A stretch of 64,000 nt of DNA. It comes from Gemmatimonadota bacterium. GTDB taxonomy: Bacteria; Gemmatimonadota; Gemmatimonadetes; Gemmatimonadales; Gemmatimonadaceae. This document shows, piece after piece, positions 1 to 8,186 of this stretch; the stretch's first letter is position 1; every line of letters begins with the position of its first letter. The stretch spans positions 1-64,000 of the forward strand of contig JAHFCT010000004.1 in the NCBI GenBank assembly GCA_023249375.1, written 5' to 3'. The translations under genes were made by a program, and so were the position numbers. The notes below the pieces were generated by a model that saw nothing but the letters and a program-made list of their open reading frames with translations, was not told the origin of the DNA and did not search any database.

Positions 1-522
1 AGTTGGCGCTGCCTGGGCGGAGGTCGGTGCGGGCTGCAGCGAGGCCGCAGCGGCCGGCGGCTGGGCTGCCGCCGGCGGCGCTGCGGCAGGCGGCGTCTGG
101 GTCGGCGCCGCCGGCTGGATCGGCGCTGCGGCGGGGACGCCAGCCGGAACGGCGCTTGGTTGCGCGACTGGCACCGCGGCTGTTGGCGCGGACGGCGCGG
201 GTGCCGCCGTCCCCGACGGCAGTGCCGAGCGTTGCAGCAGCGTGGCGCGATGGGCCAGCATGGCCTTGATCACGGTGGAAGAGACCTTCCCCTGCATCAG
301 GTCCATCAGGCCGTTCGTCGACAAATCGAAATCGACCGTGGAGGCCTGGATCTTGGCGATGATCACATCATCGGGGAGGCCGGCGGAGGCCATCGAAATA
401 ATGCTCTTGTTCGTGAGGGTCTCACCGGCGGTCCCCGCAGCCTGCGCCGACAGGTTCGTCGTGGCGGCGGAGAGCAACAGCACCAGCAGCACAATGCGAG
501 CAAGAAAAGGGCGTCCAGACAT
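1..522 (-). CDS. Secreted Pro/Ala-rich protein (3' end beyond window)
   Basis: The frame opens at ATG 522-520 and runs off the left edge, giving 174 visible residues. An SD-like GAGAGG lies about 8 nt upstream. Residues 1-29 are a signal peptide (hydrophobic LARIVLLVLLLSA core, probable cut after SAQA). Next comes a short conserved block, LTNKSIISMASAGLPDDVI ... FDLSTNGLMDLM, which resembles a repeat seen in secreted proteins of Acidobacteria and Gemmatimonadota. From about residue 95 the protein is Pro/Ala/Gln low complexity, probably disordered. Function is unknown. It is divergent from the kinase at 683 and has its own candidate promoter. The reading frame and signal peptide are clear; the family link is from memory. 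Confidence 0.75.
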   Translation of the reverse strand, partial: MSGRPFLARIVLLVLLLSAATTNLSAQAAGTAGETLTNKSIISMASAGLPDDVIIAKIQASTVDFDLSTNGLMDLMQGKVSSTVIKAMLAHRATLLQRSALPSGTAAPAPSAPTAAVPVAQPSAVPAGVPAAAPIQPAAPTQTPPAAAPPAAAQPPAAAASLQPAPTSAQAAPT

Positions 523-580
523 AGGGCACCTCTCGTGGTGGCGGTCGGGCGACGCGAGTGGGTCCGCATCGGTTACTTCA

Positions 581-609
581 AGCATACGAATAGAGGTCGG
601 AGGCGGCAA
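581..609 (-). promoter_or_regulatory. Candidate promoter of the leftmost secreted protein
   Basis: On the minus strand TTGCCG (609-604) and TATGCT (586-581) are separated by exactly 17 nt. They lie about 60 nt upstream of the ATG at 522. The match to a housekeeping-type promoter is good but not confirmed. Confidence 0.45.
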
Positions 610-628
610 TCGGCAATCGCGGCATCGC

Positions 629-658
629 TTGCCGCTCGGTGAGAGTCCCTGCTAATTT
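629..658 (+). promoter_or_regulatory. Candidate promoter of the histidine kinase at 683
   Basis: TTGCCG (629-634), an 18-nt spacer and TAATTT (653-658) lie 25 nt upstream of the GTG start. The -10 fits the TANNTT pattern found before other units in this window. It forms a divergent pair with the minus-strand promoter at 581-609. Confidence 0.45.
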
Positions 659-682
659 GAGCATCTGCGAACGGTCGTCGTC

Positions 683-2152
683 GTGGCGCAGTTCACAGGG
701 TCTGGAACCGACGAGCCACACGGGAGAGACGTGCAGCAAACGCTGAACCCGAACTCCGTCGTGTTCGCGCAGGCCATGCTTGCCGCGATCACGCTCACGT
801 ACGGCTCGGCGTTCATCGGCCTCTGGCTGCAGTACCGCCGCGAGGCGATGCGGGCCTTCGCGCTGGCGTGGCTCGGACTCGGCTGCTACTCCTCGCTCGA
901 AGTCGCGAAGACGCTGCAGTTTGGAGGGCAGCCGTTTCTTACCGCCACGGGCGGCGTGGCGTTGCGCTATGTGCTGGAAATCGCGTCCACGTTCACGGCG
1001 ATGGCGCTGGTGAACGCGTCGTACGCCGTGGTGGATCCGGCGCGGCCGCGCGCGCGGTTGGTCTTTCTCGGCGCGGTGATCAGCGCCGTGCTCGCCGTGG
1101 CGATCGCGCTCGACAAGGATGTGAGTTCAGCCGTTTCACTCGTGCCGCTGGGGGCGCTCGCCTCGGCGCTGTGGGTCGCCACGCGAGCAGGCGTCTCCGT
1201 TGGCCGGCCGCCGATGATGATGGCGCTCGGCCTGTTAATGCTCCGTCCCGCCTTTGGCCTGATGGCAGTTGACTGGACGCCCGGATCACAGCCGGCGTGG
1301 TATACGGCGCTGCAACTGGCGGTGACCATCACCTCGGGGTTCTTTGCCACCGTGGCGGTGTTCGCCATCGAGCGCGAGGCGGCGCTGCTGGAGCGTGTGC
1401 GGCTCGAGCGCGGGCTTGCCCAGTCGCAGCGCATGGACTCGATGGGACGCATGGCCTCGAGCGTCGCCCACGACTTCAACAACATCCTGGCAACGGTGCA
1501 GGCCGCCTGCGATTCGGCGTCGGAGGCGGATAGCACCCTGGACGAGCGGCACGCCGCCGCGGCGGACATCACCGGCGCTGTGTCGCGCGGCTCCGCGCTC
1601 ACGCATACGCTGCTCTCCTTCACGCGTCCGCAGGTCGCCAGCGTGCAGGTTTTCAATGTGGCCGAGCGGCTCCGCGCGCTCGTGCCGATGCTCGAGCGCC
1701 TCGCTGGCCACCAAACCATGGTGACCTGCGCGATCTCGGACACCATGCACCTGGGGACGAATGCGATCCACGCGGATGCGGTGCTCTTCGATCAAGTGTT
1801 GCTCAACCTGACCGCGAATGCGCGTGATGCGATGCCCAACGGTGGGATGCTGGCTATTCGCTGCGACGCGGCGAACGCCCCGCTGGTGCCCGGGGAGGGG
1901 CGCGTGCTGCAAGGGCGCTACGTGCGCCTGACGGTCACTGACACCGGCGTCGGGATGGCGCGCGAAACGGCTGAGCGCATCTTCGAGCCGTTCTTTACGA
2001 CCAAGGAACCGGGCAAGGGCACCGGGCTTGGACTCGCGACGGTCTTTTCTTTCGTGCGGCAGGCCGAGGGCGAGATCAGCGTCGAGAGCGCACTGGGGAA
2101 GGGCGCGACATTCACTCTGCTATTGCCGGTGGATACCGCGGTCAGCGCGTAG
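683..2152 (+). CDS. Membrane-bound sensor histidine kinase (NtrB-like)
   Basis: 489 aa from GTG 683; an in-frame ATG at 776 is a weaker alternative. Residues about 25-230 hold roughly seven hydrophobic segments, a 7TM-type sensory region with no periplasmic domain. The kinase core follows: H-box VAHDFNN with phospho-acceptor His263, N-box NLTANARDAMPNGG near 375-388, DTGVGMA near 420, FEPFFTTK near 434 and GKGTGLGLA near 445. It should autophosphorylate on His263 using ATP and pass phosphate to a response regulator. There is no receiver domain and no regulator beside it, so the partner is elsewhere. The signal sensed cannot be read from the sequence. Confidence 0.88.
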   Translation: MAQFTGSGTDEPHGRDVQQTLNPNSVVFAQAMLAAITLTYGSAFIGLWLQYRREAMRAFALAWLGLGCYSSLEVAKTLQFGGQPFLTATGGVALRYVLEIASTFTAMALVNASYAVVDPARPRARLVFLGAVISAVLAVAIALDKDVSSAVSLVPLGALASALWVATRAGVSVGRPPMMMALGLLMLRPAFGLMAVDWTPGSQPAWYTALQLAVTITSGFFATVAVFAIEREAALLERVRLERGLAQSQRMDSMGRMASSVAHDFNNILATVQAACDSASEADSTLDERHAAAADITGAVSRGSALTHTLLSFTRPQVASVQVFNVAERLRALVPMLERLAGHQTMVTCAISDTMHLGTNAIHADAVLFDQVLLNLTANARDAMPNGGMLAIRCDAANAPLVPGEGRVLQGRYVRLTVTDTGVGMARETAERIFEPFFTTKEPGKGTGLGLATVFSFVRQAEGEISVESALGKGATFTLLLPVDTAVSA

Positions 2153-2175
2153 CCGCACGCGCCATCGCGGCGGTC

Positions 2176-3066
2176 CTACTCCCCCGCCTTCACCTCATCC
2201 CACAGCGCGTCCAGCGCCTCGAGTCCCGCGGTCTTCACGTCGATGCCGCGTGCCTCGGCCAGACGTTCGATGCCCTCGAATCGGCGCTGGAACTTGCCGT
2301 TCGCCTTGTCGAGCGCAAGCGCGGGATGCACGCCGCACTTGCGGCAGAGATTGACCACGGCGAACAGCAGGTCGCCCAGCTCACCCTCGAGCGCTTCGTG
2401 GCGCGGATCGCCGCTGGGCACGCCGTGCGTGTCGAACTCGTGGCCATCGCGCTCAATGATCTCGGCCACTTCGGCCAGTTCCTCGCGCACCTTGTCCGAC
2501 GGTCCCTGCGTGTCCGGCCAGTCGAAGCCCACGCCGGCAGCGCGTTCCTGCAGGCGGTGCGCCCGGTGCAGGCTGGGCAGCCCCTGCGGCAGCCCCTCGG
2601 CGAGCGATTTTCGCCCGCGCGATTTCATTTTTTCCCACGGCTCGCGTTTCGAGTCATCGGCGAGCTGCATGGGGCGGCCCGTAGTGGTCGCGTCGCCGGC
2701 GGTGAGTGGTCTGCCTCCCCCCCCGGTCTGCCGTCCGCCGTCCTCGGCCTGCCGGCTTCCGTCGGCGTAGAGCCATGGATGCCGCTTCACCATCTTCGCC
2801 ACCAGCGATCCCGAGATGTCCCGGACATCAAACGCCCCGCGATCTTCGGCGATCAGCGCGTGAAAGAGCACCTGCAGCAGGACGTCGCCGAGTTCGCTGC
2901 ACATCGCCGCGTCATCGCCCTGCAGCAGCGCGTCGTCGAGCTCGTGCATCTCCTCGTTGAGGTAGGGGCGCAGCGACTCGTGCGTCTGCGCCTTGTCCCA
3001 GGCGTCGCGTGTGCGCAGGTCGCGCATGATGGCCAGCGCGTCGTCGAGCGTCTTCTTTTCTTGCAT
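2176..3066 (-). CDS. mazG: MazG nucleoside triphosphate pyrophosphohydrolase with an internal insertion
   Basis: Hydrolyses NTPs/dNTPs to NMP and PPi, a house-cleaning role. The ATG at 3066 is chosen because GAGGGGGG sits just before it; an upstream TTG at 3102 would overlap alr. Two MazG domains are visible: residues about 8-100 with EEMHEL and ELGDVLLQ, and about 170-275 with EELAEV and EGELGDLLFAVVN. The linker phrase RHPWLYADG and the later EPWEKMK match the family. Between them, about residues 104-142, lies a Gly/Arg/Thr-rich stretch with no counterpart in E. coli MazG. At DNA level it is CTGCC/CCGTC-rich, like the second dispersed repeat family. It stays in frame, so the enzyme is probably functional. 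It is divergent from alr. Confidence 0.92.
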   Translation of the reverse strand: MQEKKTLDDALAIMRDLRTRDAWDKAQTHESLRPYLNEEMHELDDALLQGDDAAMCSELGDVLLQVLFHALIAEDRGAFDVRDISGSLVAKMVKRHPWLYADGSRQAEDGGRQTGGGGRPLTAGDATTTGRPMQLADDSKREPWEKMKSRGRKSLAEGLPQGLPSLHRAHRLQERAAGVGFDWPDTQGPSDKVREELAEVAEIIERDGHEFDTHGVPSGDPRHEALEGELGDLLFAVVNLCRKCGVHPALALDKANGKFQRRFEGIERLAEARGIDVKTAGLEALDALWDEVKAGE

Positions 3067-3090
3067 CGCCCCCCTCACGGCCGCTAACTT
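3061..3090 (+). promoter_or_regulatory. Candidate promoter of the alr train
   Basis: TTGCAT (3061-3066), an 18-nt spacer and TAACTT (3085-3090) end 11 nt before the alr ATG. Transcription would start almost at the start codon and give a very short leader. It overlaps the mazG start on the other strand. Confidence 0.35.
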
Positions 3091-3101
3091 TACAGGCTGC
3101 A

Positions 3102-4202
3102 ATGACTACGGAATCTACTGCGACGCAGACGACGCGCGCCTGGGTCGACATCGACCTTGGCGCGCTGGTGCGCAATGGGGCGGCGCTCTGGCGCCACGCC
3201 GGCGTGCCGCTTGTCCCGATGGTCAAGGCCGACGCCTACGGCCTCGGCGCCGTGGCGTGCGCCCGCGCCCTCGAAAAACTCGACCCGCACGGCTTTGGCG
3301 TGGCCACCGTGCGCGAGGCCGAAGAGCTGCGCGCCGCGGGCATCCGCCGACGCATTTACGTCTTCTCGCCCCTCCTGCCCGCGGACTTTGCCGCGGCGCG
3401 CGCGGCGCGCGCCGTCCCGACGTTCGGTGATCCGGCAGCCATCGCCGCGTGGGTGGAAAGCGGCGGTGGCACCTGGCATCTCGCCATCGACACCGGCATG
3501 CATCGCGCGGGGGTTCGCTGGGACTGCATCGGCGACGTCGTCGATCTCGTGCGCGACCATCCGCCCGAAGGCGCTTTTACGCATTTCCACTCGGCGGAGC
3601 GCAACGATGGCTCGTGGGAGGCGCAGGAGGCGCGCTTCCGCAAGGCGCTCGGCGCACTGCCCGAAAAACCGGTGCTGGTCCACGCGCAGAACAGCGCGGG
3701 GATTGTGCGGCGCACGCCGTCCACGTGGAGCTTCGTGCGGCCCGGCGTCTTCCTGTACGGCGTGGGGAGCGGCGACGGCGCGGCATTGAAGCCCGAGCCC
3801 GTGGTGCACGTGCGGGCCCGCATTCTCGAGCTGCATGACCTGCACGACGGCGACACCGTCAGTTACACGGCGAGTTGGCGCGCGGTGGGCGAACGTCGTG
3901 TCGCGACGCTTGGCATCGGTTACGCCGACGGGTACCGCCGCGCGCTCGGCAACAAGGGACCCGCGTTGCTCAATGGCGCCCGCACCTGCGTCGCCGGCGT
4001 CGTCACGATGGACATGACGATGATCGACGTCACGGACATCGCCTGTCGCCCGGGGGACGTCGTGACGCTCATTGGCCGCGATGGCGGGCAGCTCATCACC
4101 GTTGAGGAAATCGCCGACTGCGCCGACTTCATGTCGCCCTACGAGATGTTGACCGGCCTGCGCCAGCGGCTGCCTCGCGTCTATCACGAGGCGATGCCGT
4201 GA
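3102..4202 (+). CDS. alr: Alanine racemase
   Basis: PLP enzyme interconverting L- and D-alanine for peptidoglycan synthesis. 366 aa, normal length. The PLP lysine is Lys42 in MVKADAYGLG. The C-terminal domain carries VSYTASW, which supplies the second catalytic base (Tyr), then GIGYADGYRRAL and VTMDMTMIDVT. It is the first gene of an overlapping plus-strand train: its TGA overlaps the GTG of deoB. The association with nucleoside-salvage genes looks positional rather than functional. Confidence 0.96.
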   Translation: MTTESTATQTTRAWVDIDLGALVRNGAALWRHAGVPLVPMVKADAYGLGAVACARALEKLDPHGFGVATVREAEELRAAGIRRRIYVFSPLLPADFAAARAARAVPTFGDPAAIAAWVESGGGTWHLAIDTGMHRAGVRWDCIGDVVDLVRDHPPEGAFTHFHSAERNDGSWEAQEARFRKALGALPEKPVLVHAQNSAGIVRRTPSTWSFVRPGVFLYGVGSGDGAALKPEPVVHVRARILELHDLHDGDTVSYTASWRAVGERRVATLGIGYADGYRRALGNKGPALLNGARTCVAGVVTMDMTMIDVTDIACRPGDVVTLIGRDGGQLITVEEIADCADFMSPYEMLTGLRQRLPRVYHEAMP

Positions 4203-5362
4203 CGCGCCGCGCCTGCATCCTGGTGCTCGATGGCGTTGGCATCGGGGAAGCGGCTGACGCCGACGAGTACGGGGACGAAGGGTCTCACACGCTGGCCAAC
4301 ACGGCGCGTTATGTGGGCGGGTTCGAGCTGCCCAATTTCCAGCGGGCGGGCCTTGGAAATCTGGCGCCGATCGCCGGATTGGCGATCGAGCCGCACCCGA
4401 CCGCGGCGCACGGAGTGCTGTGCCCCAAGTCGAAGGGCAAGGACAGCACCACCGGGCATTGGGAGCTGGCAGGCGTGCATCTCGCGAAGCCGTTCCCGAC
4501 GTACCCGCACGGCTTTCCCCAAGACGTGCTCGACGAGTTCAGTCGCCTCACGCGGCGAGCGTGCCTCGGGAACACGGTCGGCAGCGGCACGGCGATGCTC
4601 GACCAGTTCGGCGCCGAGCACGTTCGTACGGGGGCATGGATCGTCTACACCTCGGCCGACTCGGTCTTTCAGGTGGCGGCCCACGAGGGCGTCGTGCCGC
4701 TCTCGGAGTTGCACGCGGCCTGCCAGACGGCGCGCGAGATGCTGGTCCCGCCACACAACGTGTCACGCGTGATCGCGCGCCCGTTCGTGGGTGCCGATGG
4801 CGCCTGGGTGCGCACGAAGAATCGCCGCGATTTTTCGGTGGAATCGCCCGATGAGACGCTGCTCGACGCGCTGGCTGCGGCCGGTATTTCGCGGACGGGG
4901 GTAGGGAAGGTGGACGATTTGTTCGCCCGCCGCGGCCTCGAAGGCGGCCACACCGGGTCAAACGCCGAGGGAATCGACCGAATTTGCGATTGGCTGGCGC
5001 GTGGCGATGGGTTCTGCTTCGCCAACCTTGTAGATTTCGACCAGGCATTCGGGCACCGAAACGATGCTCCGGGGTTCTATGGAGCGTTGCGCGAGTTCGA
5101 CACTGCCCTGCCTGACCTGACAAGCGCCCTGCGAGAGGATGACCTGCTGTTCATAACCGCTGATCACGGCAACGACCCAACGACGCCCTCCACCGACCAC
5201 GCCCGGGAGAATGTTCCCGTGCTGGTGCTCGGTCCGCGGGTGCGTCCCGTGGCGCTTGGCCTGCGGCCCACCTTCTCGGATCTTGGCGCTACGGTGGCCG
5301 AGTGGATGGGGCTCGCGTTTCGCGGGCGGGGCACCTCGTTCCTCTCGTCGGTCGTCGGCTGA
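4199..5362 (+). CDS. deoB: Phosphopentomutase
   Basis: Interconverts ribose- or deoxyribose-5-phosphate and the 1-phosphate, linking nucleoside breakdown to the pentose pathway. 387 aa, alkaline-phosphatase superfamily. Visible features are metal-binding Asp11 in LVLDGVGIGEA, the phospho-Thr region DSTTGHWEL (82-90), DFDQAFGHRND, TADHGNDP and TDHARENVPVL, which supply the two-Mn site. GTG start overlaps the alr stop (GTGA) and its own stop overlaps the cdd start (TGATG), so translation is probably coupled. Confidence 0.96.
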   Translation: MTRRACILVLDGVGIGEAADADEYGDEGSHTLANTARYVGGFELPNFQRAGLGNLAPIAGLAIEPHPTAAHGVLCPKSKGKDSTTGHWELAGVHLAKPFPTYPHGFPQDVLDEFSRLTRRACLGNTVGSGTAMLDQFGAEHVRTGAWIVYTSADSVFQVAAHEGVVPLSELHAACQTAREMLVPPHNVSRVIARPFVGADGAWVRTKNRRDFSVESPDETLLDALAAAGISRTGVGKVDDLFARRGLEGGHTGSNAEGIDRICDWLARGDGFCFANLVDFDQAFGHRNDAPGFYGALREFDTALPDLTSALREDDLLFITADHGNDPTTPSTDHARENVPVLVLGPRVRPVALGLRPTFSDLGATVAEWMGLAFRGRGTSFLSSVVG

Positions 5363-5772
5363 TGGCTGACCCCCAAGCGCTCGCCGCGCTGCGCGCGGCG
5401 GCCTTTGCCGCCATGCCGCAGGCGTATGCGCCGTACTCGAAGTTCCGGGTTGGGGCGGCGCTGCTGACGACCGACGGCGAAATCATCGCCGGCTGCAACG
5501 TCGAGAATGCGGCGTACCCGGCGGGCATCTGCGCCGAGCGCGTGGCGATGGGTGCGGCGGTGGTGCGCGGCTTTCGACACTTCACGCATGTGGTGGTAGC
5601 GACCGACGCCGGCACCCCGACGCCGCCCTGCGGCATGTGCCGTCAGGTGCTGCAAGAGCTGGCCCCCGACTGCCGCGTGATTAGCGTGACCAGCAGCGGT
5701 GCCGAAGCCGAATGGGCGCTTGCCGATCTGCTGCCGTATCCTTTTGAGCCCTCGTCGCTGCGAGACGAATGA
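5362..5772 (+). CDS. cdd: Cytidine deaminase
   Basis: Deaminates cytidine and deoxycytidine to uridine forms. 136 aa, typical of the small tetrameric class. The zinc site is visible: NVENAAYPAGICAERVAM (Cys-Ala-Glu, catalytic Glu) and PPCGMCRQVLQEL (PCxxC). The ATG at 5362 overlaps the deoB stop. Together with deoB this is a nucleoside-salvage pair. Confidence 0.96.
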   Translation: MADPQALAALRAAAFAAMPQAYAPYSKFRVGAALLTTDGEIIAGCNVENAAYPAGICAERVAMGAAVVRGFRHFTHVVVATDAGTPTPPCGMCRQVLQELAPDCRVISVTSSGAEAEWALADLLPYPFEPSSLRDE

Positions 5773-7055
5773 CCAGACCTTCCCTCCGTCGCGCGTTGTC
5801 GGTGCTGCTGTTGGCGTTTGCCGCGGCGGCGCTCGGCGCGTGCAACGAACATCTCGACGCCGGCAGCGCCTGCCCGTCGCTCTGCCCGGGACTCTCCGTG
5901 CCCATCAAGGACACGGTGCTGTCGCCCGTACTGGCGTTCGACACGACGCTGGTGGGGTATCCGTCGCTGGGCACGGAAGAAGGCATTCCGCTGGCTGCGC
6001 GCGGCGACACGCTCGACGTGCGCGGCGTGATTCGCTTCGATTCGCTGACGTCCGTCTTCGCGCCCGCGGGTGACACCGTACGGCCGGTGACGCGCGCCGA
6101 CACCGCCGTGCTTCGCATGCGCCTCAACCTCACCGGAAGCCGGCTGCCGGCGTGGGTGCGCTTCGAGCTGTATGACGTCGACACCACGGCGGATGACGCG
6201 GACCTCGGCGCGGTGCTCTCCCTCTTCCGCGCCGACCGGCTGATCACGTCGCGGACGCTCACCCGCGCCGAGATCACCGACTCGCTGGTTTTTCCGCTGA
6301 CGAGCGACTGGGTGATGAGCAAGATCAACTACGGCGCCAACATTCGCGTCGGGGTGAAGCTGGTGGGCGCGGGGCCGGCGTCGCTGCGTCTGCACACCAC
6401 CGAGACGGGACTGGCGCCGGACCTGCGCTACTACGCGTCGCCTGACACGCTCGCCGCACAGATCGTGGTGTCGCCGTACTCGAAGACCCCGCTGCAGCCG
6501 CCGAGCGTGGCCAACGACTTCCGCGACTACGCGATCGTGGCGCGCAACACGCTGCCAAGCGCTGGCGGCTCGGCGATTGCGACGGGCGGTGTGCCGGCGC
6601 GGCGTGCGTATCTGAAGTTCAATCTGCCCCAGTGGCTGCTCGACTCCACGACGATCGTGCGCGCGTCGCTGCAGTTGACGCAGATCCCGCAGCGCGGCTT
6701 CGACCCGTCCGACTCGGTGACGATCTTCGGGCAGGCCGTGTCGGCCACCGACCTGATCACGGACCTGTTCCGGGCGTCGCAGATCCTTGCGCCAGAGGGA
6801 ATGTTCGTCGTCGACACCATTCGCGTGGCGCCGGCGGACAGCGGCGTGCGGACGCTTGAGATGAATGCGCTGATGCGCGTCTGGCGGTCGTCAACGAATC
6901 TCGCCGAAGCGCCGCAGCGCGCCATCGTGCTGTTGCAGCGCGAAGAAGGACTGCATGGCTCCGAGGTGCGCTTCTTCAACGCGAAGGCGCCGGCGGCCGT
7001 TCGGCCGCGGCTTCGCATCAGCTACATCCCCCGCGTCGACTTCGGAGTGCCGTGA
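5769..7055 (+). CDS. Lipoprotein of unknown function
   Basis: 428 aa. The N-terminus is a lipoprotein signal (LLLAFAAAALGAC, lipidated Cys near residue 25). The rest is rich in Thr/Ser/Asp with beta-type stretches. Two similar-looking halves (about 55-190 and 245-415) each contain RVSLQLT/LRMRLNLT-like strands with Asp-rich loops, suggesting tandem extracellular beta domains; this is only a visual impression. ATG overlaps the cdd stop and its TGA overlaps the next start, so it is in the same train as the outer-membrane protein at 7055. I do not recognise the family. Confidence 0.72.
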   Translation: MTRPSLRRALSVLLLAFAAAALGACNEHLDAGSACPSLCPGLSVPIKDTVLSPVLAFDTTLVGYPSLGTEEGIPLAARGDTLDVRGVIRFDSLTSVFAPAGDTVRPVTRADTAVLRMRLNLTGSRLPAWVRFELYDVDTTADDADLGAVLSLFRADRLITSRTLTRAEITDSLVFPLTSDWVMSKINYGANIRVGVKLVGAGPASLRLHTTETGLAPDLRYYASPDTLAAQIVVSPYSKTPLQPPSVANDFRDYAIVARNTLPSAGGSAIATGGVPARRAYLKFNLPQWLLDSTTIVRASLQLTQIPQRGFDPSDSVTIFGQAVSATDLITDLFRASQILAPEGMFVVDTIRVAPADSGVRTLEMNALMRVWRSSTNLAEAPQRAIVLLQREEGLHGSEVRFFNAKAPAAVRPRLRISYIPRVDFGVP

Positions 7056-8182
7056 TGCGCCGCTACATTTTCACGGCCCTTCTGGCCACCGCGTCGGCCG
7101 CGCCACTGTTCGCGCAGGGCGCGCTGAGCATTCAGGGCTTTGGCTATCCCACCGGACAGACGAGCACGCGGGCCGCGGCTACCGCCGGTGCGCTCGGGGA
7201 GTCTGATCCCGGCTCGCCCATCAACCCGGCGGCCCTGCCGAATGCGGGGCGGTCGATCTTCAGCTTCCAGATCGACCCCGAGTTCCGGCAGGTGACGGTG
7301 AACGGACGGGCGGTCAACACCCGCACGGTGCGCTTTCCGGCCATCAGCGTCGGCACCAAGGCGGGGAGCCGGGGTTTTGTCGCGATGTCGTTCTCCACGC
7401 TGCTCGATCGCACGTGGGACGCGTCGTATCAGGACAGTGTCACCGTCGGCGGTGATCGCGTCGGCTCGACGGTTGCGGCGAAGGTGCGCGGTGCCATCAA
7501 CGACACGCGCGTGGCATATGCGCACATCTTCTCCGACAAGCTGCAGGCGGGCGTCGCGTTTCACGCGTACACCGGCGCCAACCATATCAACCTCAAGCGC
7601 AGCTTTAGCGACACGTCCACCTTTGGCGCGCTGGATCAGCTGACCACGCTCGCGTACGGCGGCAGCGCGGTCTCGGCGGGACTGGTGGCCATGCCGGTGC
7701 CGCATTTCGTGCTCGCCGCCTCGATGCGCTTGGGCGGTGCGATGCGCACGACGTACAACGATTCCACGGCGAGGAAGGGCAACGCGCCCAACCGCTACGG
7801 CTTGCAACTCACGTATGACGGCATCCCCGGCTCGCAGCTGGCGTTCCGGTACAATCACGAGCAGTGGACGCGCATGCAGTCGCTGCTCACCTCGGGGCTC
7901 GACGTGCACGATGCCAACGAGATCGCGGCCGGCGCCGAGATCGCGGGCCCCAAGATTGACGGCCTGCCGGCCATGATCCGGCTCGGCGCGCGCTCGCGCG
8001 ACTTGCCATTTGGATGGAATGGCCACGCGGTGTCGGAACGCACGTTCTCCGCTGGATCCGGCTTCACGGTTGCTCGCGGCTGGGCGACGATGGACATCAG
8101 CGTGCAGCGGTCGCAGCGCAAGACCGTCGGCATGAGCGAGACGGGGACGATTCTCAGCGTTGGGCTCACCGTCCGGCCGTAG
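7055..8182 (+). CDS. Probable outer-membrane beta-barrel protein
   Basis: 375 aa from ATG 7055; an in-frame GTG at 7052 is possible. There is a signal peptide MRRYIFTALLATASAAPLFAQ. The mature protein begins GALSIQGFGYPTGQTSTRAA and continues with alternating polar/hydrophobic strands ending in an aromatic/arginine-rich C-terminus (SVGLTVRP). The opening phrase about SPINPAAL recalls PorV/FadL-like barrels, but I cannot name a family. The TGATG junction with the preceding lipoprotein suggests the two act together at the cell surface. Confidence 0.68.
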   Translation: MRRYIFTALLATASAAPLFAQGALSIQGFGYPTGQTSTRAAATAGALGESDPGSPINPAALPNAGRSIFSFQIDPEFRQVTVNGRAVNTRTVRFPAISVGTKAGSRGFVAMSFSTLLDRTWDASYQDSVTVGGDRVGSTVAAKVRGAINDTRVAYAHIFSDKLQAGVAFHAYTGANHINLKRSFSDTSTFGALDQLTTLAYGGSAVSAGLVAMPVPHFVLAASMRLGGAMRTTYNDSTARKGNAPNRYGLQLTYDGIPGSQLAFRYNHEQWTRMQSLLTSGLDVHDANEIAAGAEIAGPKIDGLPAMIRLGARSRDLPFGWNGHAVSERTFSAGSGFTVARGWATMDISVQRSQRKTVGMSETGTILSVGLTVRP

Positions 8183-8186
8183 CGCG

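Noticed and set aside
3067-3102. Earlier mazG start at TTG 3102
   Set aside because: It would overlap the alr start and adds non-family sequence; ATG 3066 has a strong SD.
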